Below are positions 1 through 5,957 of a stretch of DNA of 5,957 bases, one piece after another; position 1 is the first letter of the stretch, and the number at the start of each line of letters is the position of its first letter. The DNA comes from Desulfovibrio desulfuricans (GTDB lineage: Bacteria > Desulfobacterota > Desulfovibrionia > Desulfovibrionales > Desulfovibrionaceae). Under the pieces are notes generated by a model that had not been told where the DNA came from, made no database searches, and saw only the letters and a program-made list of their open reading frames with translations. The translations under genes and the position numbers were made by a program. The stretch spans positions 1 to 5,957 of the forward strand of contig QKDT01000398.1 of NCBI GenBank assembly GCA_003251995.1, read 5' to 3'.

Positions 1-325
1 GATTCCAGTCCGTAGCCTTGGCGGCCTCCATCCAGCCTTCTGGCTGCGTGGTGGATGCGCCAACCTGAAGCCATGCGTCCTTGCGGTCGTAAACGTACAA
101 TACCGTAAACGGCACAACGCTTTTGCGCACCACGGCGGCATCTGCCTTGGGCTCAGCCATCAGGGCCGCGCCGGGATGGCTGACCACCCGCTGGAACAGC
201 GTTTTTTTGCCTTGCTGCAACAAGGGCGCGGCAGAAACCGTGGAAACGGTGTCGGCAAAGCACGCGGCAAAGCCCAGCAGCAGGGCCACAAGCAAGCAAC
301 GGCGAAACAGGGGCATGGAATGCAT
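1..325 (-). CDS. Exported SH3-like domain protein, N-terminal 108 residues (3' end beyond window)
   Basis: The reading frame opens at the ATG at 325 and runs off the left edge with no stop, so only the N-terminus is seen. The start is chosen because GAGGAG (332-337) lies 6 nt upstream; the in-frame ATG at 316 has no comparable site. Residues 1-9 carry two arginines (RR at 8-9), followed by a hydrophobic core at 10-24, which is a signal peptide. Cleavage could fall after A32 (VSA/A) or, if C22 in FAAC works as a weak lipobox, the product could be a lipoprotein. Residues about 43-102 alternate hydrophobic and polar, with PFTVLYVYD, WLQVG and EGWM, the pattern of bacterial SH3-like beta barrels that often bind peptidoglycan or peptides. 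It follows the Sel1-like gene after 53 nt and is probably co-transcribed. The C-terminal domain that would name the protein is outside the window. From memory, vWA-domain proteins can accompany srf loci, but nothing visible here shows that domain. Confidence 0.82.
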   Translation of the reverse strand, partial: MHSMPLFRRCLLVALLLGFAACFADTVSTVSAAPLLQQGKKTLFQRVVSHPGAALMAEPKADAAVVRKSVVPFTVLYVYDRKDAWLQVGASTTQPEGWMEAAKATDWN

Positions 326-331
326 AGTGAA

Positions 332-337
332 CTCCTC
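332..337 (-). promoter_or_regulatory. Ribosome binding site of the SH3-like protein gene
   Basis: GAGGAG on the minus strand lies 6 nt before the ATG at 325. It is the strongest Shine-Dalgarno match in the window and decides this start over the in-frame ATG at 316. It suggests that this gene is translated independently, rather than by coupling to the gene 53 nt upstream. Confidence 0.75.
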
Positions 338-347
338 GCGGTATGCA

Positions 348-367
348 GCAATTTTAAGCAAAATTGC
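348..367. repeat. Perfect 8-bp inverted repeat in the 53-nt intergenic gap
   Basis: Arms GCAATTTT (348-355) and AAAATTGC (360-367) are exactly complementary around a 4-nt loop. The repeat sits 12 nt past the stop codon of the Sel1-like gene and ends 10 nt before the Shine-Dalgarno of the SH3-like gene. In the transcript it can form an A/U-rich stem closed at its base by two G/C pairs. On the minus strand no run of U follows it (the next bases are TGCATACC), so it is not a canonical intrinsic terminator. It could be an RNA processing or stability element that sets different expression of the last gene, or a protein-binding palindrome. It is AT-rich in a GC-rich region, which makes it stand out. 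Confidence 0.55.
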
Positions 368-378
368 GTAAGGCCGCG

Positions 379-1476
379 TTATTGCCAGTTTTGCAGCAGA
401 GAACGCGCCTCGACATCACCCTTGGCCTCAAGAGCGCGGGCGTGTTCTTTCAAAGCATCCAGTGCCGCCCTGGCTTGCGGCTGACCCTTTTGCAGGGCCT
501 GATCATACCAGCGTTTTGCCTGGGTAAGATCAGCGGGGATGCTGCCGCGCGGCAAGGTGCTGGCGGGGTCGTAGTATTGGGCAACCAAAAACATGGCTTC
601 GGCATTGCCTTTTTGCGCGGCGTCTTCCAGCAGCAAAAAGGCGGCGTCGCTTTCTTCCGGCTTGGCATCGGCTTTGCGCAAGGGCTTTGCCATGGCAAGG
701 CTCACATCCGGCAAGGCCTGACCACGCAACTGCTCACGTGCGGATGCCAGGGGAGAAAGCGCCTGCTTGCCCGCATCCGTGCCCTGCGGGGCAGCATCGG
801 CGGGTTTGGGCTGCGATTGTTCCGGGTTTTGGGGCTTGTCGGCGTTTTGGGTTTGTTCCGGAGGCGTTGGCAGGGGGGCTTTTTCCGGCTCACGCAGCAA
901 AAACCACCATGCAGCCACACCAGCGGCAACGGCGGCAAGCAACAGCCCAATGATAAGCCCGGTTTTTCCGCCAGATTTACCTTCCTGCTTGCTTGCCATC
1001 TCAAGCGGGGCTTCCTTCGGGGGCATTGTCGGCTCATCAAAAGCCAGAGGTGGCTCAGGCGATTCCAGCACTTCCGGTTCTGGCTCCACTGGCGCGGGGA
1101 TTGGCTCGGCAACAGGGGGAGTAAGCGGAACGCCCGCCCCCATGCCATGCCCACCAGCAATGTGGGAGTAGACAAGGGATTTTACGGCAAGAGCGCAACT
1201 GCCCACGCCGCGTACGCTGATGCGGTAGGCATCAAGGTTGTCCACTTCATCCACCACCGCAGGGCCAACAGCCAGCCGCAAGCTGCCGCCGTCGTTGTCC
1301 CAGGCGTCGGGGGTGAGCAGGGTTTCACTTTCCTGCCAGCCACGAGGGCCAAGGCATTTGCCGTCAGAGGCCCGCAGCAGGGTAAAGCCCGGCTCGCCGA
1401 CCTCGCCCGCTTCAGTGATCTCTATAATGCCATTGCCGGGGCCGCGCCCGGTATCGGCTGAAATGCTGGCACGCAT
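379..1476 (-). CDS. Single-pass membrane protein with C-terminal Sel1-like repeats, srf operon
   Basis: A 365-residue protein with ATG at 1476 and TAA at 379-381. AAAGGA (1483-1488) lies 6 nt before the start and overlaps the last codons of srfC. Residues 1-110 form a compact head rich in Gly and beta-type segments with no family I can name. Residues about 112-160 are a Pro/Glu-rich linker. A Lys-rich stretch (KQEGKSGGK) precedes one strong membrane helix at about 173-194; the positive-inside rule puts the head in the cytoplasm and the C-terminus in the periplasm. Residues 195-235 are a second Pro/Gln-rich linker. Residues 276-342 match Sel1-like repeats: LEDAAQKGNAEAMFLVAQYY, a D..QAKRWYDQAL segment and QKGQPQARAAL. 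Sel1 helices usually act as protein-binding scaffolds. It starts 3 nt after the srfC stop, so translation is probably coupled. A role as a bridge from SrfB/SrfC to the periplasm is inferred. I do not equate it with Salmonella srfA, which lies upstream of srfB. Confidence 0.88.
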   Translation of the reverse strand: MRASISADTGRGPGNGIIEITEAGEVGEPGFTLLRASDGKCLGPRGWQESETLLTPDAWDNDGGSLRLAVGPAVVDEVDNLDAYRISVRGVGSCALAVKSLVYSHIAGGHGMGAGVPLTPPVAEPIPAPVEPEPEVLESPEPPLAFDEPTMPPKEAPLEMASKQEGKSGGKTGLIIGLLLAAVAAGVAAWWFLLREPEKAPLPTPPEQTQNADKPQNPEQSQPKPADAAPQGTDAGKQALSPLASAREQLRGQALPDVSLAMAKPLRKADAKPEESDAAFLLLEDAAQKGNAEAMFLVAQYYDPASTLPRGSIPADLTQAKRWYDQALQKGQPQARAALDALKEHARALEAKGDVEARSLLQNWQ

Positions 1477-1479
1477 GGA

Positions 1480-4104
1480 TTATCCTTTAAACGCCTGCAA
1501 AAGCTCGCGCAGGCGGTTATTCTGTTCGGGGTTAACGCTCTGCTGACCATCAAAGTCCACATTCGCCATGACACTGTAGGCCATGGCGCGCAGCCAGTCG
1601 GTATACCACAGGCGGTCATAGGGTGATTCTTCCTCGCCAATGCGGGGTTCACCCTTGATTTCTTGTGGTGGATTAAAGAGGGCAACGCTTTTGCCCCCAA
1701 ACACCACAGTGCGCTGGGTTTGCCCCTTAAAGCGGGGGTCAAAGCTCCACCAGTCCACAAAGGCGTTGATGGCGTCTGCCGCAAGGCTCACCTGCTTCCA
1801 CATCAGGCGCTCACGGGCCATGTTGCTGAATGCCGAGGAGCGGCGCAGCTCAGCCTCCAGGTTTTCACGCAGTTTGCAGCGCGCTGCCGCCTGCACAAGC
1901 TCGTGGCAGAACTGGTCAAGCTCCTTGGCGGGAATGCCAAGCAGGTTTCTGGTCTCCACATCGTTGCAGAGATCGCGCAGCCGCCCAGTCCAGTGGTCCA
2001 TGACCAGGGCCGCAAAAACCTGGGCGCTGTCCTTGGCCTGTGAATCTGCGTCATCGGCTGCCGGGGCGGGCGCAGGGGCATCATCACCAAAAATGTCGCC
2101 CAAAATGTCGTTGGCTGAAACCCGCGCGCCCACAACTTGCGCCGGGGCGGCTGTTTTGCCTTCATCCGGGCTTTGGCGGGCATTGAGGCAGATTTCGTAC
2201 AGATCGAAATCGCGCACCTGTAGACGGCGTAAAAATTCGCCAAAGAGCTGCTTTTCCGCAACTTTTGCCATTTGTGAAACCAAAAGGCGCGAGAGCTGCT
2301 CTTTTTGCCTGCGCAGCTCCTCCCTGTCGTCCGTGCGGTAAAAGGGAGCAAGCCCGGTGCGCAAACGGTCGCATTTTTCGGCAAGGCTGCCGCCTATCTG
2401 CTGCCGCTTAAGCTCAGGATTGCACAGGGGCCGCAAACATTCGCGCAACAGGCCCACGCCGCCATCGTTGAGCGTCATGGCTGCCTGCCAGGCCCGCTCA
2501 GGGTTTGCCACATGCTTTTGCACCAGGGGCGACCGCATGAAGGACTGTCGCACTTCTTCCACAAAGGGTTGCTGCTCTTGCCGAATGCCGGTTTCGCGCC
2601 TGTCGGCGTAGTCAAAAATAGCCTCGCACAAAAAGTTGGGATTGCGCAGCAAAAAGACGTTATTGAAGGGGTGCGTGCCGTCCCAGTTTTGGGGCCAGTC
2701 ATGCACCTGACCAAAAAAGTTGACCAGCGAAGATTCCAGCCGGGTTGTCCAGCGGGTTTCCACCGAGGGAGAACCGGCCTTTTTTTCAAATTCCATGTCC
2801 ATCTTGGTGAGCACAAAAAAGAGCGCTGGCGCTTTGCTGGCGCGCATTTCTGGCGTTTCACCGTGGGTGGAGCATATCCATTCGTACACGGCTTGCGGCA
2901 GGTCTTGCACTTCCTGCGTGCTGGGTCCAATGCACAGCAGCATACTGGTGAGCTCTTTTTCCTCACGGTAGCGTTCAAACAGGTAGGCCACCTTGCCGCG
3001 CAAAAAGAGTTCCTTGAGCATGTCTTTTCGGCTGTCTAGGGCAGCGCGCAAATCACTGAACTTGTACCGTGCGCGGTAACCAGGAAAGTCGAGCAGGTCG
3101 GTATGATCAAAAAAATCATCCGGTTTTTCGCGCATATAGATGGTAATTTCTGCCGTAAGGGCCGTTACCAGCGCACGGGGAAGATCAGCCTTGCGGCCCT
3201 CTGCCCCCACAATGGTCAGCATATCGGTAGGCGGTTCGTTAAGGCCCTGAAGCCGCGCCACATCGATGATGCTGTTGCTGCGAGGGATTAACGCGTCGAT
3301 GGGGCAGGTTGCCTCTGTGGCGTTGCCAAGCTGGCGTAGCGCGGAGCCAAGCTGCATGTACACGGTCTGAAATTCCGGCACGCTGTCCCATATCAGGCCC
3401 ACAAGCCGGGCGCGGTCTTCCAGCTCCAGCCGGGGGGCCAGTTCCATGGCCCGTACCCAGTAGCCGTTTTGGAGCATCTGCACCCGGGGGCGCGAGATGA
3501 AGTTTTTGTTCACATAATCGCGCAGTTCTTCCACATCGTCCACACTGAGGCCACCGGCTACAGGCGCGGATTGGGCGCGGCCCTCAAGAGTCTCCAGCTC
3601 CTTGGCAAGGGCCTCGGGGCTGGGGGCATCCTTGTGGTCGCAATCCGCATAGTAGGTATTGGCAAGCACTCGGGCCACGTCTGTCTCTGAAAGCAGACGC
3701 AGACGGATAGGGTAGGCCTCGGTAACGCCCTCTGGTGGCGTGGTGGTAAAGCGCGTGACCAGCCCCGTGGATTCTTTACCGCCCTCGGGATTGATATCCT
3801 TGATAAAATTGTATGTCTGACCGCAAAAATCTGCCAGAAGCACCTTATCCGCATCGCTGGCAAGGGCCGAAATGAGGTAAGACTTGCCTGACTGACTGGG
3901 GCCAAAAACACCCACGCACATTTTGCGGCGGGCCGCTTGCTCGCACTTGCCAAAAAAGCGGGCCGCATGGCGCAGATCCTTTTGCAGGGCTGCGCGTTCG
4001 TTGCCCACAAGCTCGGCATTGTCCTGAAGCCATGCCCCTGCGGAACGAGAAGTATCCGCCAGTTCGCGGCAATGCCGCGCTAAATCCATATCCTGCTGCT
4101 GCAT
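1480..4104 (-). CDS. srfC: SrfC-like large P-loop GTPase
   Basis: An 874-residue protein ending in TAA at 1480-1482. I chose the ATG at 4104 because GAGG (4111-4114) is 6 nt upstream; an ATG at 4110 and a TTG at 4116 are in-frame alternatives. Numbering from 4104, residues 12-64 are helical, then the GTPase core begins: G1/Walker A GPSQSGKS at 68-75, a dynamin-like G2 segment STGLVTR at 112-118, G3 DFPG at 339-342 and G4 TKMD at 433-436. About 220 residues, mostly helical, separate G2 from G3, far more than in ordinary GTPases. Residues about 590-625 are charged and helical, possibly a coiled coil. Residues 642-696 are an Ala/Pro/Asp-rich low-complexity linker, and a Trp-rich C-terminal domain follows. 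No signal peptide or membrane helix is seen, so it is cytoplasmic. The SrfC family is known only as a 'putative virulence factor'; GTP binding and switch-like behaviour are inferred from motifs. Its stop nearly abuts the next gene. Confidence 0.92.
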   Translation of the reverse strand: MQQQDMDLARHCRELADTSRSAGAWLQDNAELVGNERAALQKDLRHAARFFGKCEQAARRKMCVGVFGPSQSGKSYLISALASDADKVLLADFCGQTYNFIKDINPEGGKESTGLVTRFTTTPPEGVTEAYPIRLRLLSETDVARVLANTYYADCDHKDAPSPEALAKELETLEGRAQSAPVAGGLSVDDVEELRDYVNKNFISRPRVQMLQNGYWVRAMELAPRLELEDRARLVGLIWDSVPEFQTVYMQLGSALRQLGNATEATCPIDALIPRSNSIIDVARLQGLNEPPTDMLTIVGAEGRKADLPRALVTALTAEITIYMREKPDDFFDHTDLLDFPGYRARYKFSDLRAALDSRKDMLKELFLRGKVAYLFERYREEKELTSMLLCIGPSTQEVQDLPQAVYEWICSTHGETPEMRASKAPALFFVLTKMDMEFEKKAGSPSVETRWTTRLESSLVNFFGQVHDWPQNWDGTHPFNNVFLLRNPNFLCEAIFDYADRRETGIRQEQQPFVEEVRQSFMRSPLVQKHVANPERAWQAAMTLNDGGVGLLRECLRPLCNPELKRQQIGGSLAEKCDRLRTGLAPFYRTDDREELRRQKEQLSRLLVSQMAKVAEKQLFGEFLRRLQVRDFDLYEICLNARQSPDEGKTAAPAQVVGARVSANDILGDIFGDDAPAPAPAADDADSQAKDSAQVFAALVMDHWTGRLRDLCNDVETRNLLGIPAKELDQFCHELVQAAARCKLRENLEAELRRSSAFSNMARERLMWKQVSLAADAINAFVDWWSFDPRFKGQTQRTVVFGGKSVALFNPPQEIKGEPRIGEEESPYDRLWYTDWLRAMAYSVMANVDFDGQQSVNPEQNNRLRELLQAFKG
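1483..1488 (-). promoter_or_regulatory. Ribosome binding site of the Sel1-like gene, inside the 3' end of srfC
   Basis: AAAGGA is formed by the last two sense codons of srfC (Lys, Gly), immediately before its TAA, and sits 6 nt upstream of the next ATG. The overlap of stop and initiation region implies translational coupling, so that both proteins are made in linked amounts. Confidence 0.65.
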
Positions 4105-4110
4105 AACCAT

Positions 4111-4114
4111 CCTC
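4111..4114 (-). promoter_or_regulatory. Ribosome binding site deciding the srfC start
   Basis: GAGG on the minus strand lies 2 nt after the srfB TAA (4117-4119) and 6 nt before the ATG at 4104. The same 6-nt spacing is seen at the other two starts in the window. It is too close to the ATG at 4110 (directly adjacent) to serve it, and it lies inside the frame of the TTG at 4116, so 4104 is the best start. Confidence 0.6.
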
Positions 4115-4116
4115 AA

Positions 4117-5957
4117 TTATCCGGCGTCGGTGACAATGCCCGTATCCAGCCAGTAGCCTTCGTCCAGTTTCAGGGTTTGCAGGCGGATTTCAAGGTCGCG
4201 CCGGGCAACGCTGCGCTCCTGAAAATCCACGATGGAATCAATACGGAACTCGCCCTCGCTGCGCCGATCCTTATCCGTCTCGCTGCGGATATCTTCTTCA
4301 TCCAGGGCATCGGCAACGCTCAGGCTAACCTCCACCTTGTAGGGCAGGCGGCCCGAAGCGCGGGAGCGGGCTTCTTCTGTGGCGAATGTCAGCAAATGAT
4401 AGCGGGTGGTGGGCCAGCGCTCGGCATCCAGTTGCCTGTAGCCAATGGAAAGCGGCCCGCTAAAGGCCACAGCGCGGGTTTTATCCGTGCCGTCCTTGCT
4501 TTCCACATCCACGGTAAACCACACCTTGGGCCGTTTGAGCTGGCTGTTTATGTCCATCTCGCCAATATAACGGGCGGTTGATGTAAGCTTGAGCGCGCCG
4601 GAATCAAAGGAAAATCCTTCCAGATGCCCATCAGCCAGCGCGCACAAAATGGCCCCCACCACTACCGTGGTTTTGGGGTCGGTAATACGGCCCTGAGCGT
4701 CGGCAAAGGGATACCACGACCCGGCATGATAGCGCCGCATGGGGATAATCCTGTCGGGCGGCACGGGCAGTTTGGCAAGCACCGTGGCGATAACGCCGTT
4801 CCACGAGCTGGGCCGCCCGGTAAGCAGCAACACATCGCAATCATACATGTGTACCACTTCGCACAGGGCGGAAAGCGTTGAACCAAGCGTGCTGCGGATG
4901 GTTTCTTCCACCGCGGCCTGGTTTACCGCAATGGGTACATCAAGAATGTTAAAGTTCTGGATGAAGGATGCAGAACGATGCACCATTGCCTTTACATCCC
5001 GCAGTGTTGCGGGTTGCGGGCGGGGTGCAAGCACCGCAGGGCTGAAGCGGGGAGCATCGTCTGCGGCAACGTTTACGGCAGCGTTTGCAGGCGATTCGGT
5101 AGCTGCATCTGCCGCAGAATCTTTTGCAGCACCCGTTGTTTCCACATCCCCAACCGGGTCTGGTTCAAAAAAGTCGCGCAGGGTGCAGTTAAAGTTCGCA
5201 CCGCGCAGGTCGGGGTTTTCGCAGGTGGCCAGCAACCCCAGCGCCACAGGAACCGCAATCTGCCGCACCAAGCGCACACGTGTATTGCGGTCTTCTTGCG
5301 ACATGCCGATGGAATCGCGCCCAAAAAGCTGCCCAAGCAGCGAACGCGGCTCTGCAAGCCCCTCACGGGCCAGCGCCTGACCAATAGCCGGGATCACATG
5401 ATTGGCAACCACCTCGCGCAGCACTTCGTCACCCGCGATGTTGAAGCCATCCCTGAATTCCGTATGCGGTTTGATGCGCGCGGTATCACCCTCGCCACTG
5501 GCTAGTTCAAAAGTTGTAATGGAAAGATCGGTTGTGCCGCCACCAATATCTATTGAAGCCATGCGGATGCAGGGATGGTTGTCGCAGGATTGGCGCGGTT
5601 TGCCCATGAGGCGGAAGAGATGGTGCGCGTCGCCGTGCTGTTTGACGGCAAGCTCGTTGTAGAGCAGCACCAATTGCGAGCAACTGGCTTCGTCCCAATC
5701 GCACCGAACCTGCGGGCTTTGGCGATAATCACCCGTGAGGCCGCGGTTTTGCAAGCGGGGAGCGTACCACTGGCTCCAGCCCAGCGCATCCCACACCACG
5801 CGCACAGCCCAGGTGACCCAACGGCGAAAAATGCGCTTTTCTGCCACTGGCATCGCTGTGGGAACCGTGAATATGAGCCTTCTGAGCCTGCGCGGCAGGT
5901 TGGGCAGTTCACGCCGGGCGCGTGTGGAGGGCGAATTGATGGTCACAAGGGCCTGGG
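4117..5957 (-). CDS. srfB: SrfB-like actin/Hsp70-fold ATPase, C-terminal part (5' end beyond window)
   Basis: The frame is open to the right edge and ends with TAA at 4117-4119, leaving 612 visible residues. SrfB family proteins are near 1000 residues, so roughly the first third, with the first phosphate loop, is missing. Numbering from the Val codon at 5946, the order of blocks follows Hsp70: LIFTVPTAMP at 24-33 (like VITVPA of Hsp70), DIGGGTTDLSI at 133-143 (phosphate 2, like DLGGGTFD), GDEVLREVVANHV at 172-184 (like GGEDFDNRLVNHF) and LLLTGRPSSWNGV at 373-385 (adenosine motif). An Ala/Asp/Pro-rich stretch at 264-310 looks like a disordered insert. A beta-rich C-terminal region from about 455 is specific to the family. 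No membrane segment is seen. It is followed at once by srfC, so the ATPase and GTPase are probably made together. ATP binding is inferred from the motifs; the function of the family is not established. The GTG at 5946 is an internal Val codon, not a start. Confidence 0.93.
   Translation of the reverse strand, partial: QALVTINSPSTRARRELPNLPRRLRRLIFTVPTAMPVAEKRIFRRWVTWAVRVVWDALGWSQWYAPRLQNRGLTGDYRQSPQVRCDWDEASCSQLVLLYNELAVKQHGDAHHLFRLMGKPRQSCDNHPCIRMASIDIGGGTTDLSITTFELASGEGDTARIKPHTEFRDGFNIAGDEVLREVVANHVIPAIGQALAREGLAEPRSLLGQLFGRDSIGMSQEDRNTRVRLVRQIAVPVALGLLATCENPDLRGANFNCTLRDFFEPDPVGDVETTGAAKDSAADAATESPANAAVNVAADDAPRFSPAVLAPRPQPATLRDVKAMVHRSASFIQNFNILDVPIAVNQAAVEETIRSTLGSTLSALCEVVHMYDCDVLLLTGRPSSWNGVIATVLAKLPVPPDRIIPMRRYHAGSWYPFADAQGRITDPKTTVVVGAILCALADGHLEGFSFDSGALKLTSTARYIGEMDINSQLKRPKVWFTVDVESKDGTDKTRAVAFSGPLSIGYRQLDAERWPTTRYHLLTFATEEARSRASGRLPYKVEVSLSVADALDEEDIRSETDKDRRSEGEFRIDSIVDFQERSVARRDLEIRLQTLKLDEGYWLDTGIVTDAG

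Noticed and set aside
348..367. Hairpin as an intrinsic terminator of the operon
   Set aside because: No U-tract follows the stem on either strand's transcript and the stem is mostly A/U. The next gene begins 23 nt later on the same strand.
123..371. Small plus-strand open frame over the SH3-like gene
   Set aside because: It is antisense to a gene with a strong Shine-Dalgarno and signal peptide, and has no features of its own.
326..378. Sigma-70 promoter in the 53-nt gap
   Set aside because: A TAAAAT sequence is present on the minus strand, but nothing resembling TTGACA lies 16-18 nt upstream (that region reads ACGCGG).
364..1461. Long plus-strand open frame (365 codons) covering the whole Sel1-like gene
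   Set aside because: It is antisense to a gene with a clear Shine-Dalgarno, membrane helix and Sel1 repeats. Its translation is rich in Gly, Arg, Phe and Cys with no domain, as expected from the complement of a GC-rich gene.
2305..3039. Plus-strand open frame of 244 codons inside srfC
   Set aside because: It is antisense to the G4 region of srfC and has no recognisable domain or convincing ribosome binding site. It is a shadow of GC-biased codon use.
4739..5380. Plus-strand open frame of 213 codons inside srfB
   Set aside because: It is low-complexity Ser/Ala/Arg sequence, the mirror of the Ala-rich srfB insert. The opposite strand carries the conserved ATPase motifs.
5935..5946. GTG at 5946 as the true start of the ATPase gene
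   Set aside because: The frame stays open to the window edge. The protein would lack the first phosphate loop needed for the actin/Hsp70 fold, so the GTG is an internal valine codon.

Overview
The window carries four genes, all read from the minus strand and packed head to tail. This is the layout of one transcription unit that enters at the right edge and leaves at the left edge. In order of transcription they are: srfB (5' end missing; 5957 to 4117), srfC (4104 to 1480), a single-pass membrane protein with Sel1-like repeats (1476 to 379), and the first 108 codons of a secreted SH3-like protein (325 to the left edge). The srfB-srfC pair is the core of the SrfABC 'virulence factor' locus. It is named after SsrB-regulated factors of Salmonella, but similar genes occur in many non-pathogenic Proteobacteria and the biochemical role is unknown.

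The coding sequence is GC-rich with GC-biased third positions. No gene looks foreign to its neighbours, so this reads as an established chromosomal operon rather than a patchwork. A Gram-negative proteobacterium is well supported. A Desulfovibrio-like deltaproteobacterium is my guess from the general look of the proteins and is not proven here.

Region by region: 4117-5957 encodes an actin/Hsp70-fold ATPase whose visible part keeps the second phosphate motif (DIGGGTTD) and the adenosine motif (LLLTGRPS). 1480-4104 encodes a large P-loop GTPase-like protein with recognisable G1 (GPSQSGKS), dynamin-like G2 (STGLVTR), G3 (DFPG) and G4 (TKMD) motifs and an unusually long insert between G2 and G3. 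379-1476 encodes a protein with a cytoplasmic beta-rich head, a proline-rich linker, one membrane helix, a second proline-rich linker and Sel1-like helices predicted outside the membrane. 1-325 encodes an exported protein with a signal peptide and an SH3-like fold. The gaps are 12 nt or fewer (srfB-srfC), 3 nt (srfC-Sel1 gene) and 53 nt (Sel1 gene to SH3 gene). The last gap holds a perfect 8-bp hairpin.

Taken together, the operon pairs two cytoplasmic nucleotide-switch proteins with a membrane bridge and an exported partner. A plausible inference is an envelope-spanning machine in which nucleotide-driven assembly inside the cell is coupled to the periplasm. No RNA genes, CRISPR arrays, insertion sequences or attachment sites were seen, and there is no gene-free stretch over 300 bases.
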